Source: Psittacicella hinzii
GTDB taxonomy: Bacteria > Pseudomonadota > Gammaproteobacteria > Enterobacterales > Psittacicellaceae
Assembly (NCBI RefSeq): GCF_003585935.1
Contig: NZ_NRJG01000021.1
Coordinates: forward strand, 1 to 36,862
Direction of reading: 5' to 3'
Length of the DNA stretch: 36,862 nt
Shown here: positions 1 through 11,300 of the stretch, piece after piece
Position numbering within the stretch: the stretch's first letter is position 1
How the letters are laid out: every line of letters begins with the position of its first letter
Program-made: the position numbers and the translations under genes
The notes under the pieces: generated by a model
Told to the model about the DNA's origin: nothing
Database searches by the model: none
What the model saw: only the letters and a program-made list of their open reading frames with translations

Positions 1-49
1 TAATAGTACTAATTCATAATTTTAAATTTAAAGAGCTATGAACGCATAA

Positions 50-79
50 AAGGAAGTAAGGGATATCCCTCACTTCCTT
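50..79 (-). terminator. Intrinsic terminator downstream of cdd
   Basis: A 13-bp stem (50-62 with 67-79) around an ATAT loop, followed on the minus strand by TTTTATGC. The single non-Watson-Crick position is A-C on the plus strand but G-U on the minus strand, which supports minus-strand use, about 120 nt past the cdd stop. The stretch 80-200 between stem and stop is AT-rich with AGCTAAA-like words and no gene. Confidence 0.75.
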
Positions 80-200
80 AAATGCTTAAACTTTTTGGAT
101 AAAAATACTGCTAAAGCTTGAACTTTATTTAGTAGATTAAAAATATAGCTAAAGCTAAAACTAAACTTTAAGCCTATATCTTAATATGTTGCTTTATAGA

Positions 201-1121
201 TTAAAAACTTGCAGTTAACGGATCTTGATCTACTTGTTCAACAACAACATTAATACCAAAGTTCTCACCTACCATTTGTACTAATTCAGCAACTGGCAGC
301 GGAGTGTTTTTGTTTTCGTATACGTAAAAACGCATAATCTTATTACCAGCTAAGCCATAAACACGAGCTAAAGTAATTGCTGATAATACAGCTGGAAAAC
401 TTGGATTATATGCCGCATTTTCAATATAACGTCCAACAAAGAACTCACGATTAACGGTTTTAGCAGCAACAAACACATGAGAGTTTGAATATGGAGAGTA
501 AGTTTTACCTTGTTGTAATACACGTTCTTTTACTTCTTCATATTCGAGATCTTTGAAATAAGATTCTAAACGATTATTATCAAATAAACGTTCTTTAATG
601 TCTAAATCACTTGGACCAAAACTATATGGTAAATAATGACTTAGTGGCGCACCTTGTGGGATTTGTGGTAAATAGATTTTTAATTCTTTAGCCGTATTAA
701 CTTCGTTAATAAACTGACGACAATGTCCACATGGACTATAGTTTACAATAATTGATTTAATACCTTTGGCTCCTGAACAGTAAGCATGATTAATCGCACA
801 TTGTTCAGCATGCACAGTGTACTGCATTAATAAGCCTTCATATTCTTGGTTACCACCAAAATAGAAATTACCATCTAAATCTTCAACTATTGCTCCTACG
901 TGGAATTTAGAAATAGTAGGATATGCATAGTTAGTCGCAAATGGAAGTAACGCAAAATATAATTCTTGCTCACTTAAACCAAATTCATTTTTTAAGGCTG
1001 TAGCTTGTTCTAAGCTAATATATCCACGCAAATTATTACTTTCTAAGCAAGCAAAAATTTGTTTTTGTAAAGGGGTAGAGATTTCATTAGTAAAAGTTAC
1101 AGCTGGAAATAAACTTGCCAT
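201..1121 (-). CDS. cdd: Cytidine deaminase, E. coli-type (two-domain)
   Basis: Hydrolytically deaminates cytidine and deoxycytidine to uridine and deoxyuridine in cytosolic pyrimidine salvage. The zinc-site signature is complete: TVHAEQ (zinc ligand His and catalytic Glu near residues 104-106) and PCGHCRQF (two zinc Cys near 131-134). A second, degenerate CDA-like domain follows, with ENAAYNPSFPA matching E. coli ENAAFNPTLPP, so this is the long homodimeric class (about 294 aa) and not the short tetrameric one. I chose the ATG at 1121. A TTG six bases upstream (1127) is in frame and lies only 5 nt from an AAGGAG ribosome site (1138-1133), against 11 nt for the ATG, so the start is uncertain by two codons. 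It appears monocistronic, with terminators on both sides. Confidence 0.93.
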   Translation of the reverse strand: MASLFPAVTFTNEISTPLQKQIFACLESNNLRGYISLEQATALKNEFGLSEQELYFALLPFATNYAYPTISKFHVGAIVEDLDGNFYFGGNQEYEGLLMQYTVHAEQCAINHAYCSGAKGIKSIIVNYSPCGHCRQFINEVNTAKELKIYLPQIPQGAPLSHYLPYSFGPSDLDIKERLFDNNRLESYFKDLEYEEVKERVLQQGKTYSPYSNSHVFVAAKTVNREFFVGRYIENAAYNPSFPAVLSAITLARVYGLAGNKIMRFYVYENKNTPLPVAELVQMVGENFGINVVVEQVDQDPLTASF

Positions 1122-1241
1122 AAACAATAGAGCTCCTTCAGATTAACCAAGATACTATCTCGAGGACTTATTTCTCTTCATAGAATAGCATAGAAAGCAA
1201 TTAAAAATTGGCACAAAAACACAAAGAGAATAAAAGTACCT

Positions 1242-1267
1242 AAAAAGTGGTCTGCTGACCGCTTTTT
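1242..1267 (-). terminator. Second hairpin of a tandem terminator after ybeY
   Basis: An 11-bp stem (1242-1252 with 1257-1267) around TGCT with A5/T5 flanks. It lies just past the stronger hairpin at 1280-1303 when read on the minus strand. The stem half AAAAAGCGGTC resembles the Actinobacillus-type DNA uptake core, but as a single copy this is probably chance. Confidence 0.5.
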
Positions 1268-1279
1268 GACAAAAAAATA

Positions 1280-1303
1280 CCCTCTTGATTTATCTCAAGA
1301 GGG
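1280..1303 (-). terminator. Intrinsic terminator of the phoH-ybeY operon
   Basis: A perfect 9-bp stem CCCTCTTGA / TCAAGAGGG with a 6-nt loop, followed on the minus strand by TATTTTTTT. It starts 20 nt past the ybeY stop. Confidence 0.9.
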
Positions 1304-1322
1304 ATTATTTATAAATTAATTA

Positions 1323-1841
1323 TTAAGCTAACTGCTGACGCATTTGTGCCACTAATTCCGGATCGTCATCACGATAAGGATCAGGAATACCTAAAGTAGC
1401 TAATAATTCTTTTTCCAGGCTTTCCATTTGCTCGGCTTCGTCTGGTTCAATATGATCGTAACCAAGTAAATGTAATAACCCATGTAAGCAAATATGCGTC
1501 CAGTGGTGTTGTAGTGGTTTATCTTGTTCTGCAGCTTCTTTTTCTAAAACTGGAGGACAAATTAATAAATCACCTAGCTCAGTAAAGCCTAAATAATCAG
1601 CTTCATCTTCATCACCCTGAAACTCAAAACTTAGAACATTAGTCGGGTAAGGTTTACCACGATAAGTTCCATTAAGTTCTTGCATATATTCAGGAGTGAT
1701 AAAAGTTACCGATAAATGAAAATCACCTTCTAAACGACTTTCTACTTGCGCATACCATTGTGCTAATTCTTCTTTACTTGGTAAGTATTGCGCACTAGCT
1801 TCACTAGAAAATAAATCATTTACATCAATTTTTAAAGTCAT
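1323..1841 (-). CDS. ybeY: Endoribonuclease YbeY (rRNA maturation factor)
   Basis: Zinc-dependent single-strand endoribonuclease of the UPF0054 family, involved in 16S rRNA 3'-end processing and ribosome quality control in the cytoplasm. The family signature H-x3-H-x5-H is present as HGLLHLLGYDH near residues 119-129, and the upstream LNGTYRGKPYPTNVLSF segment fits the family strand. At 172 aa it is slightly longer than E. coli YbeY (155 aa). Its ATG lies 2 nt past the phoH TAA, and the likely ribosome site AAGGA sits inside the last phoH codons, so the two genes are probably translationally coupled. This keeps the ybeZ-ybeY order known from E. coli, although miaB, ybeX and lnt are not adjacent here. 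Confidence 0.95.
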   Translation of the reverse strand: MTLKIDVNDLFSSEASAQYLPSKEELAQWYAQVESRLEGDFHLSVTFITPEYMQELNGTYRGKPYPTNVLSFEFQGDEDEADYLGFTELGDLLICPPVLEKEAAEQDKPLQHHWTHICLHGLLHLLGYDHIEPDEAEQMESLEKELLATLGIPDPYRDDDPELVAQMRQQLA

Positions 1842-1843
1842 GT

Positions 1844-4696
1844 TTATCCTTGTTCAGCCAATACCGTTTGTAACGGATTTTGGTGACGACGTTTTGGGGT
1901 TACAACTGTTTCAGGATGTAAGGCTTCGTATTCATCATAAGCATCAATAATCGCAGCCACACATGGGTGACGTACTACGTCCTCTTTACTCATGGTATAA
2001 AAACGTACACCTTTTACATTATCTAAAACTTTCATAGCATGAACTAAACCTGATTTTACATTATTCGGTAAATCGGTTTGACTCATGTCACCCGTAATAA
2101 CCATTTTCGAACCTAAACCTAAACGCGTTACCATCATTTTCATTTGCGCAGCGGTGGTATTTTGTGCTTCATCAAGAATGATAAAGGCATTAGAAAGAGT
2201 ACGACCACGCATAAAAGCTAGAGGTGCGATTTCGATTTTGTTTTGACTTAACAGTTTTTCCGCACGTTCTGGCTTCATAATTTCAATAATGGCATCGAAA
2301 AGCGGACGTAAATAAGGATCTAATTTCTCTTGTAATGTCCCAGGTAAAAAGCCTAAGCTTTCCCCTGCTTCTACAGCCGGACGTGAAAGAATAATACGAT
2401 CTACTTTATTTTCGTTCAACATTTGTAAGGCTGTAGCTATAGCTAAGAAAGTTTTCCCTGAACCAGCCGGACCAATACCAAACGTAATATCATTTTCGAG
2501 AATCCCTTTAGCAAAGAGATGCTGATTTAATGATTTACAACGTACATTACTTAAAATGCTTAAGAAGTTACCAGTATGTCTTTTTGCTTCAACAATTTGT
2601 AACTCTTCATTACGGCTCAGCTTTTTCGGCTGCTCAGTACGCATTTTAACACCACCTAACGGAGCGAACATGTCGTCTTGTGGGGTAATAATTTGCTTGT
2701 CCGGTAATGCAATTGGTGAAGAATTTACTGGCGTTGGTTCTTTAGATACAGTCGAGCCATTTGCGCTTGCTAAAGTACTAGGGTTAGCACTTTGAGCGAA
2801 TGCTCCTTGTGCAGTTTCTTTTAAAGCAGCATCGTTAGCTACAGTCAGCTCTTGCCCACGTTTAGTTCTAAACTGTTGATCTAGCTCTTTAGCTTGATCT
2901 TGCAGATACATTTCACCATAGCGACGTAATAGTTCTTCTTCGCTATATTGTTCATCACCTTGATGTTCATTAAAGTTTGCTAGGGCATTTGCCGTAAAAC
3001 TTTGCGTATTAGATTCTAAACCTTTAGCTGTAAAGTTTAAGGTTGAAGAATTTGGCATTTGTACTTTGTTTGCTGATAAAGCATTAACAAAGTCACTTAA
3101 GTCATAAGATTCTTCTTGAGGTTCAACTAAACCTAATTCTTTATCATCTTGCTGCGCACGATTAAGAGCCACATCTTCAAGAATATCATTGAAAGTTGCA
3201 ACTAACTCTTTACAAGCAATTGCTTTAGGATTATTGGCTAAGACATCTCCAGAAAGAATAATATCTAAATAGGTTTCTGGTACCCCATATGACCAATCTA
3301 ATTGCCCCACCGCGTCAAGGTAACGATACTTACAAAATGCCATAATTTCTAGAGCTTTTTGTTCATCACTTAGACCTTTAACGCTGAAAAAGTCTAATAA
3401 ATCGTTAATTTGTTCTTGATAAAGTAGACGATCCTCAGCACTTAAATCAAATTGTTCTAAGTACCAATAAGGATCAATTTCTTCACTTTCTTGGTTATAG
3501 AAGAGGTAATAGTAATCACCATCAGAAAGAATCTTTTGTGTAAACGATGACGCACTTAAAAGATTCTCTAATACATTAGCATTAGGTAAAGTTGGACTAG
3601 CACTCGCAAATTGATTTAAGGTTGCAGAATCAATAGCTAGTGGTTTTAAACCAGGAATACCTAAAAAGCGAGGTTTTTGAGCAGCTTCTTGCTGCTCGGC
3701 AACTACTTTAGCTGAAGAACTCGTAGCATCTTGTGGACTCTTTTGAGTATATTGATATTGATTTTGAGATTGATCTAGAGCATCATAATTCGCAAATAAA
3801 TCTACTTGCTGCGGATTAAAAGTTGGCACTATAAACTCGTTATCCGCACTTGCAGCATTTACGTTACTTGCTGCACTGGTTTGTGTATTACTAGCTTGAG
3901 TTGCAGCCTGTGCTGCTTGCGCTTGAGCATTTTGTTCATAGTTAGCAAATACATCTACGCCTGTAGGGATTTGCGGTTGAGCTGTTTTAGGATCTACAGG
4001 TAAAGGATTAAAGAGATCATCAAAATCCTCAAATAGATTCTCTTGATATTTACCACCTACAGCTACAGGTTCATGTTCTTGGTAATCACGATAATCACGT
4101 TTTACTGGTACATTTACCGTAGTGGTACTAACTGTAGGATTTGCATTGTTACCAGAGGCTAATTCTGCTTTTGCTCTAGCAACCGCAGACTGTACTGCTG
4201 CTGGGAGTTGTACTTTTGAAGTTTTATTTGTTACCTGAGGTGGATTTTGTGCTGCTAAGTTTTCTAAGGCTCTTAACTGCACTAACTCAAAATCTAAATC
4301 AGCAGCTTCTGCAGCGCGTGCTTTAGCTTGTGCTTGCTCAAAATTAGCTAGCGCTTGCTGCTGTTGTAAAAATTCTGCTACTGAACGCTCATCGGCAACA
4401 GCCTGATGAGCTTTTAATTCGTGGATCGTTAAATATACGTCTTTATATTCAATATCTTTAACTTTATTTTTACCAATAAAGGTTTGTTGATATAAATCTT
4501 GGATAATGTTTTGCGCCAAGATTGCTTGTTTTGGGGTATCTGTAAATAATTCAATGTTGAAATTGTTACCACCAATTTCAATATCTAATTCTTCTTCAAG
4601 CAATTTAATGTTTTCATTATTAACCCCTGCTAAAGCTTGCAGGTTATCGATAACTTGTGGCTCTAATGTAAAACTTGTTCTTACTGACAAAACCAT
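1844..4696 (-). CDS. ybeZ: PhoH-family ATPase (YbeZ) with a ~600-residue low-complexity insertion
   Basis: PhoH/YbeZ P-loop ATPase, the partner of YbeY. Residues about 8-85 match the YbeZ N-terminal domain ([20 protein letters not shown]). The ATPase occupies about 690-930, with Walker A GPAGSGKT near 742, [16 protein letters not shown], Walker [11 protein letters not shown] near 837, [12 protein letters not shown] and the terminal EDVVRHP. Between them lie roughly 600 residues absent from the usual 346-aa protein. This insert is rich in Ala, Gln, Asn and acidic residues and repeats short patterns such as [16 protein letters not shown] and DLFANYDAL. The frame is open throughout, so this is an expansion and not a broken gene. 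The start is odd: AAGGA lies only 1 nt before the ATG at 4696, while a TTG two codons later has ideal 7-nt spacing. The upstream region carries phased word arrays (4749-4786 and 4849-4960). Confidence 0.93.
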   Translation of the reverse strand: MVLSVRTSFTLEPQVIDNLQALAGVNNENIKLLEEELDIEIGGNNFNIELFTDTPKQAILAQNIIQDLYQQTFIGKNKVKDIEYKDVYLTIHELKAHQAVADERSVAEFLQQQQALANFEQAQAKARAAEAADLDFELVQLRALENLAAQNPPQVTNKTSKVQLPAAVQSAVARAKAELASGNNANPTVSTTTVNVPVKRDYRDYQEHEPVAVGGKYQENLFEDFDDLFNPLPVDPKTAQPQIPTGVDVFANYEQNAQAQAAQAATQASNTQTSAASNVNAASADNEFIVPTFNPQQVDLFANYDALDQSQNQYQYTQKSPQDATSSSAKVVAEQQEAAQKPRFLGIPGLKPLAIDSATLNQFASASPTLPNANVLENLLSASSFTQKILSDGDYYYLFYNQESEEIDPYWYLEQFDLSAEDRLLYQEQINDLLDFFSVKGLSDEQKALEIMAFCKYRYLDAVGQLDWSYGVPETYLDIILSGDVLANNPKAIACKELVATFNDILEDVALNRAQQDDKELGLVEPQEESYDLSDFVNALSANKVQMPNSSTLNFTAKGLESNTQSFTANALANFNEHQGDEQYSEEELLRRYGEMYLQDQAKELDQQFRTKRGQELTVANDAALKETAQGAFAQSANPSTLASANGSTVSKEPTPVNSSPIALPDKQIITPQDDMFAPLGGVKMRTEQPKKLSRNEELQIVEAKRHTGNFLSILSNVRCKSLNQHLFAKGILENDITFGIGPAGSGKTFLAIATALQMLNENKVDRIILSRPAVEAGESLGFLPGTLQEKLDPYLRPLFDAIIEIMKPERAEKLLSQNKIEIAPLAFMRGRTLSNAFIILDEAQNTTAAQMKMMVTRLGLGSKMVITGDMSQTDLPNNVKSGLVHAMKVLDNVKGVRFYTMSKEDVVRHPCVAAIIDAYDEYEALHPETVVTPKRRHQNPLQTVLAEQG

Positions 4697-4748
4697 TTCC
4701 TTAATATGAAGATAATAAAAACTTTAAGCAAGAGAGTAAGAGATTATC

Positions 4749-4786
4749 AAGTAAAATCTAAGTAAAATATAAATAAAATAAGTAAA
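4749..4786. repeat. Phased AAGTAAA-like word array upstream of phoH
   Basis: AAGTAAA/AAATAAA words begin at 4749, 4760, 4771 and 4780, a spacing of 9-11 bp. They lie 50-90 bp upstream of the phoH start, where promoter elements would be expected. Confidence 0.45.
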
Positions 4787-4848
4787 TAATATTTCTAACT
4801 GCAATCACCTAGTTACGAGAACGTTAGCATAAGCATGCCTAATATTCT

Positions 4849-4960
4849 GACTACTATCAGATACCTTAAGATAACCTCATGCTATCTCTGGCAACCTAAG
4901 GCAACCTACAGGAAACTTTTAGATAACTGCAGGCAACTCACAGGCAACTTTCGAGTGACT
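4849..4960. repeat. Helically phased GRYAACY word array between ligA and phoH
   Basis: Seven-base words related to GGCAACT begin at 4849, 4860, 4870, 4881, 4890, 4900, 4911, 4922, 4932, 4943 and 4953, a mean spacing of 10.4 bp. The four GGCAACY copies (4890, 4900, 4932, 4943) are exact; the others are degenerate (GATAACC, GATAACT, GGAAACT, GATACCT). The array is 150-265 bp upstream of phoH. Confidence 0.55.
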
Positions 4961-5138
4961 TTAAAAATAATTTTTACTTATTTTAAGTTCTACTGATATC
5001 TACCTCAACTAGAAATAAACTAGATTTTCTCTCTTCACTTTAAGCAACAAAAGCCTTTAACCATAAAGCTGACGGCTAGTAATATTATAGCAAAAAGAAC
5101 TCTCGTAAGCCGAGCAGCCAATACTCGAAGCTGAAAAA

Positions 5139-5158
5139 AGCCCCTAGTAATAGGGGCT
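5139..5158 (-). terminator. Intrinsic terminator of ligA
   Basis: A perfect 8-bp stem AGCCCCTA / TAGGGGCT with a GTAA loop, followed on the minus strand by TTTTTT. It lies 150 nt past the ligA stop. Confidence 0.85.
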
Positions 5159-5264
5159 CTAATTATAGATTTAATTATCTAATAATAGATTTTGCGAAAT
5201 AAAGGATAAAAATAAGTATCGCAGTTTACCAAATCAGGTAAATTAACCATTCGCTTCAAGACAA

Positions 5265-5300
5265 AAGCTTAAAGCTTAAAGCTTGGAAACTTGGAAGCTT
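5265..5300. repeat. AAGCTTA short tandem repeat past ligA
   Basis: AAGCTT occurs at 5265, 5272, 5279 and 5295, the first three as a strict 7-bp tandem repeat. It sits in the 3' untranslated region of ligA. No function is evident. Confidence 0.5.
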
Positions 5301-5308
5301 AAATCTTT

Positions 5309-8300
5309 TTATGCCTGAGGCTCTTGAGCTATTGACTGTTGGTAAATTTGCGTAAATTCAGGTTCAAACATTAGTCTGACCCCTAATTCTTGCGCACGTT
5401 TTACTTTAGAGGTATTTGGTAATTCTTCTAGTGAGCTTGCGCCACCAATTACTAAAATATCCGTATCTAAAGTAATAGAACTTGAGAATTTACCACCTGA
5501 TTCTTTAATAAAGTTCGCACAAGCTTTACGATCGAGAATTACTAATGAACCAGTAACCACAACGCGTTTATTACATAATTCATTGTTAAAGCTTGCTTGA
5601 TTTGCTTTAAATTTAATTCCCGCATCAATAAATTGCTGAATAGTTTGCTGATTATTCTTATCACCAAAATATTGGAGAATATTGCCTAAAGTAACAGCAC
5701 CAATTGTGTTTATAGTTTCCTCTTTACCAATTTGCTCAAGGTCTAAAGAAAGCTTATCCATTTGAGCAAATTTAGTAACAATATTCACTTCACTTATGGT
5801 ATTTAAAGTATCAAAACTTTGATGTAAGCTTTTCGTTTTTGAGGATTTAGGTCCTTCTTTAGTAATGATGTTGGCAATAATTGCCCCTTGCTCATCATAA
5901 GCATAACTTACTTCTTGTACGTATTTAGTATTAAGTACATTACGCACAAATAATGAGTAGTTTATGGCTTTGGTAATCTTAAGAGCATCAAAGTTCACTA
6001 AAGACTGAATATCAGGTAGTAACTGTGGACGTGTTAAGTCTTCAGCTACAGCAGGTCCAACACCGTTAATCCCAATCGAACGAATAAACTCACTAAGTTT
6101 TAATTCTTTTTTCTCTGCAAAACTATCAACTAAAACTTTATAAATTTTACCGCCGAATACTTCTTTATTAACCCAACCTTTACCTACAGCTTTCCAGTTA
6201 TAACTAGTACCGTGATTAATAGCTTCAGGATTAAATTTTAATTTTTCCGCATAAGGTGTTACTAATGCTTTAAACTCCATTTGACGAGTATAAGCATCTT
6301 GGGCTAAAAGCTTAAAGTAACACTTCATACGTGCTGTAAATAATGAAGCATAATGTGGCACACGTTTAATTAGACGTAAGAAATCACTGATATTAGCTTG
6401 AATTAGACTACGTGTCATGTAACCTAATTTCGTAAAGTTAATTTCTTTAGATTCGAGGTAAAGACTAATATCTTGGACTTCTTGATTCTTTTGCTCGTTT
6501 TTAGTTAACAGGGCATTAAGTTCATTAACTCTATTTTCATCAAGTAATGAATCAAGAGTCAGAGAACCTGTATTGTGATTTAGTTTTAATAAGGTTAATA
6601 CCTTATCAAAGTATAACGAAATCACTCCTGTATAACGAGAAAGAGCTGTTACACGTGGATATAAAGCACTAAAAGCAACATTCTCTTGAGCTTTTTGTGT
6701 ATAAGTCTCAAGATCATTTAAAGCAAGAAGTTTCGGTTCATCACTAGCTAAAGAAAGGTCTTGCATAATGCTTTGAACTTGCAGCTCATTCATTGGTGTT
6801 ACAGCTGCTAAAGTATAAGCATGTGCTCGTAAAAATGTATATAACTCATGAGATTTATTTACATTAAACAGATTACCTTGCTCAAGCATTTGTTGGATTT
6901 GCTCATTAAAGAACTTATCACTATTAGCTCGTTGAACTTTAGATTTAACTTCTTTAGTATCAGTTTCAATAGCAGGTAAATTATCTTCAACTGCTGATGA
7001 ATCTTCTTCAACAGCTTTTACCTGAGTTTCAACTACTTCATCTTGAGTATCAAGAGCTTTAGATTGAGCTCCAACTACTTCAGCTTGAGTATCAACTGCT
7101 TCAACTTGAGTATCAACAGCTTCTACTTGAGTAACAACTGCTTCAGCCTGAGTTCCAACTGCTTCAACTTGAGTATCAACTGCTTCAACTTGAGTATCAA
7201 CTGCTTCAGCTTGAGTTTCAACTGTTTCTAATTGAGTATAAACTGCTTCATTTTGGGTATCAAGAGCTTCAACTTGAGTATCAACTGCTTCAGCTTGCGT
7301 TTCAACTGCTTCAGCTTGAGTATCAACTACTTCAGCTTGAGTTTCAACTGCTTCAACTTGAGTATCAACTGCTTTAACTTGAGTCTCAACTACTTCAGTA
7401 GTATCTTCTATTGCTTTAGGCAGTTCAACTAAAACTTCTTCGTCTGCAATTTGAGCTTGAGAAGCTTGTTTTGCTTTTGTCTTTGGTGCTTTAGCTTTTG
7501 TAGCTTTAGTTTTGCTCTCTACTTCTTTTACTTCAGAAGTAATAGCTTCATTAGCTTCAGTTGTAGCCTGAGCAACCTCAAGTTCTTCAGCTTGTTTTGT
7601 AGATACTTTGTCTTGTACTACAACAACTTGCTCTTGAGGCTCTACTACGGCAGTTTGAAGTTCTAATGCAGCAGCTTTAGGCTCTACCTCATTACTGCTT
7701 TCATCTTCAAACTCAAAAGGTAAATCAATACGCGCGTAAAGAACTGAATCTTGCTTTTTGCTCTTACGATTAGCTCGTTTAGCAGTTGCTTTTGTCTCAA
7801 CTGCAGACGTAGTTTCAGATGTTGCATTAGCATTATCTAGAGCTATAGCCGAAATTAATGACGAATTAGCGTTACCTGCTACTTTTTTAGTTCTAGAGCC
7901 TTTTTTAGCACCTTTACCTGCTTTTGCAGCTTTAGCTGTCATTTCTTGTGTAGAAATTTCACCAACTTTAATTACTTTAGCTTGCTTATCAGCCTCATCT
8001 TTTTTCTTAGACTTGTCTTTAGCAGCAGCTTTAGTTTCAGCTTTTTTAGTCGTAGTTATAGCTGTTGCTTCATCAGCTTGCTTGATACGACGTCTTAGCT
8101 TAATTGGAGCAGGTTTTACATCTAATTCAGCTGAAGATTCTTGCTTTGGAGTAGAAGCTGGTTCTTGTGCTTGAGCAAGAGTTAGCTCTTGTGCTTGAAT
8201 AGGAGCAGCTTCTTGCTCATGCTTTTTCTTCTCGCCTTTACTACTAGCTTTAAAGAACGTTTCAGGTTTAGAAGCACTTGCTTTAGCTACTTTAACTCTA

Positions 8301-11300
8301 ATTTCTTCAAGATTTACTTGTTCTTGAGTTGCTAATGCTTGTTGATTTAGATCAAGAGTAGATACATTTTTGTGATATTTAGCTTTGTGCTGTAAATAAG
8401 CATTAAGGAATTTCTCCTCAAGCTTTTTACCTGCGGCTAAATCAGCTGCATCCGCTCGCACTTGCTCATCATAAACTTGTACTGCAGACTGCTCTAATAA
8501 GTGTTCTGCATTTACTCCTAACTGTTGTTCTAGTTGCACTTGCGGGGAACTAAAACGTGTTAGATGCGTCAGAATGTAATCACGCTGATCACGAGGATCT
8601 TCTTGTTCTGCTTTAGCAAACTCATTTACCCAGTTCGGACTAGTAGAACGTTCTTTTAATTTATCAAGGTAGAAATTATAGAGTTTTTGGTAGTAAGCAG
8701 ATAAATCTGTTTGGCGTTCAAGCACTAAGATTTCTGGATCTAAAACTGTTAATAATTCAGGTTCTTGTCCCTCGCTAGTAGCAGGATTTAACCAATCACT
8801 TATTAAGCCTAAGATTTCTTCTTGCTGTGCAAAATTAAACATCCCAGCTAAAGTTAAAAAGTCCGTAACACTTGATAGCTGTGCGGTAAAAGCTTTTGCT
8901 TGTTTAAAAATTGCTTTATATAGACTAGCTAATTTAGTAACTAGTTCTTGCACATAAGAGGCTAAAGTTAATTGTTGCTCATCAGTCTCTTGTACTTGTA
9001 ACAAGCTTACACTTAATTTCTCTTTAGCTGTTTTAAGTTCATGCAAATTAGAGTTTAAGTGACCACCTATTTTTGCAAGAATTTCTAAACTTGCTTTAGC
9101 AGGTCTAGGATTTAAGAATAAAGTTTGAGAATCTAATTTTGTTTTTTGAGTAAACAGCTTACTCCAAGTGCTATTATTTGCAAGAGTAAATAAAGCCTCT
9201 TTTAATACTGGTACTTGTTGTACAAGCGATGAATTAAGAATCTCTTGCAACCATGTGTTAATCGCTTTACGATTATCTTGTGCATTGATTGCTGTAGGAT
9301 ATTTAGCAACAACTTGGATTAAATACGCAGTTAAGAGTTTAGCTTGATTCTGTAAAGCATTAAAACGACTTACACGACGAATATATGCTCCATAAGTATC
9401 TGCAAAATTACCATGAGCATTCTCTAGCAATAGGGCTTTAAAATACTGTTGGTAGTTCGTATGTTTTTTCGCCTTATCTTTATCAACAACTGCTTGTTGA
9501 TTTACGTCTTGGCTAGTTGAGGTTTGGCTTGTTTCAAGACTAGTTAGATTTTGCTTATCATCTTGAGTAGTTAGATTTTGACTAGCCTCTGGTTGAGTTT
9601 GTGCCTTATCTGCTTGAGCAATCTCTTCACTCGCTGCGTTAACCTCGATTGCTTTAAATGCTTGTTCAAGATCTACTTGTAGATTACTACATAGTTCAAG
9701 ATAATCTGGAGCAGTTAAATAAGTACTAAAGTCTCTTGCATTAATAATTAAGCTTTCTACTTTATCTCGATAAGCAAGATATTGCGTTTCCGGTGCTACT
9801 TGATATTGCGCAACATAAGCATCAAACTTCGCTTCAAGAGCTTTAATATAATCAGCACGTAGTTTATAAGCTAAGTTAAAAGCCGGTTTATGTACTAAAA
9901 GAGCTTTCATTAAATCCGAAGCTTGCTCAAAAAACTCTAGCTTTAACATTTGGTAAGGATCAGCAATATTCGTGAACTTACCTAAGCTTGTAAACTGATT
10001 AGTAATCGCTGGTCCAAAGCCCTTTAAGTCAATCCCACTTTTACTATAGAAATACTCGATTTTAGCTTCAAGTTGTCCACTACAATTATGAGCTGGATTA
10101 GTACAAGTTAAAGCACCCGATTGCACCACTTTAAAGCGTTTATCACTATCAGCATTACCTTCAATTTTACTTAACTCAGTATAAAGTTTTTCAAACTGAT
10201 ACTTAGCTTGTTGTGCCGCTTCAGATTGTTTATTTTCTTCTTGCTCATAAGTTTCTTTCGCAGCAACTAAATCCATCAATTGCGCATAAGCAATACCAGT
10301 TTTAGCTTCTGGCAGTGCAAGAAGATTTTTAACTAAAGGAGTTAAGAATTTCTTCGTTAAAGTAATGAGAATCTCATCATGACTAAAGTCGATTTGGTAA
10401 TAAGCTTTAATGCTATTAGCTTCAATGCTTACTTGATCAGCTACATTACCTTTATCCTCGGTACTATCTTTAACTTCTAGGTCCGCTGCAGCATCTCCTT
10501 GTTTTTTAGCTTTATAAAAGCTAATAACTTCTTCGCTAATGCTACTGCTTAACTGACGTAAATCTTTAATAAAGTCAGCTTCAACCGCTGATTTTTTAAG
10601 ATCGGTATTTGCAAACAGATCATTTAAGTAAGAAGCAAACTTAACCCAGTGGTTATAAATAATCTCACGATTATTTTGTAAATGGTTAAGTACTTGACGG
10701 TGCAGATTAACCGCACTTACTAATTTACTTGCTAAAGGATAAGTAATGGCTTGTTCTAAAGCAAAAGACTTAGCCACCTCACCATAATCTTTAAAATCAA
10801 AAATACGGTGCAGATTTAAATTAGTAAGAGCCGTTTGATGTAAATTAGTTGTTTGCTGTAAAAACGAACCACACTCTGGACAAGTTGGGAGAATATTAAC
10901 CGGTAGAGCTTGTGGCTTACGTTGATCGACAAGGGCTTGTTTAACAACTGGGATTACTTCCCCACCACGATAAATAACTACTTTATCATCTTGGTGTAAG
11001 TCCATACGCTTAAGTAAGTAGTAGTTATTTAAACTTAAACTACTAACTGTTGCCCCTGCAACAAAGCAAGGATCTACTTTAGCAATCGGACTTACAACCC
11101 CAGTACGACCTACGTTAATAGTTACATCTTTAAGGGTAGTAACAGCTTCGTTAGGCAAGAACTTAAACGCAATTGCCCATTTAGGGCTATTGGCGATCCA
11201 GCCAATTGCCTCTTGGTGCTCAAGATTATCAACCTTAAATACCGTACCATCAATGTCAAAACTTAACTCTGGACGAAGTTTTTCAATGCGGTTATAGAAC

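Noticed and set aside
1242..1267. Pasteurellaceae DNA uptake sequence
   Set aside because: Only one near-match (AAAGCGGTC) was noticed in 36.9 kb, whereas such genomes usually carry roughly one per 1-2 kb.
7043..7666. Plus-strand open frames rich in Leu/Ser/Asn/Cys opposite ligA
   Set aside because: They are the reverse reading of the 21-bp ligA repeats and neighbouring low-complexity sequence; no independent coding or start signals.
7758..8174. Plus-strand 138-codon frame opposite ligA
   Set aside because: It mirrors the Lys/Ala-rich tract of LigA; no ribosome site and no recognisable domain.
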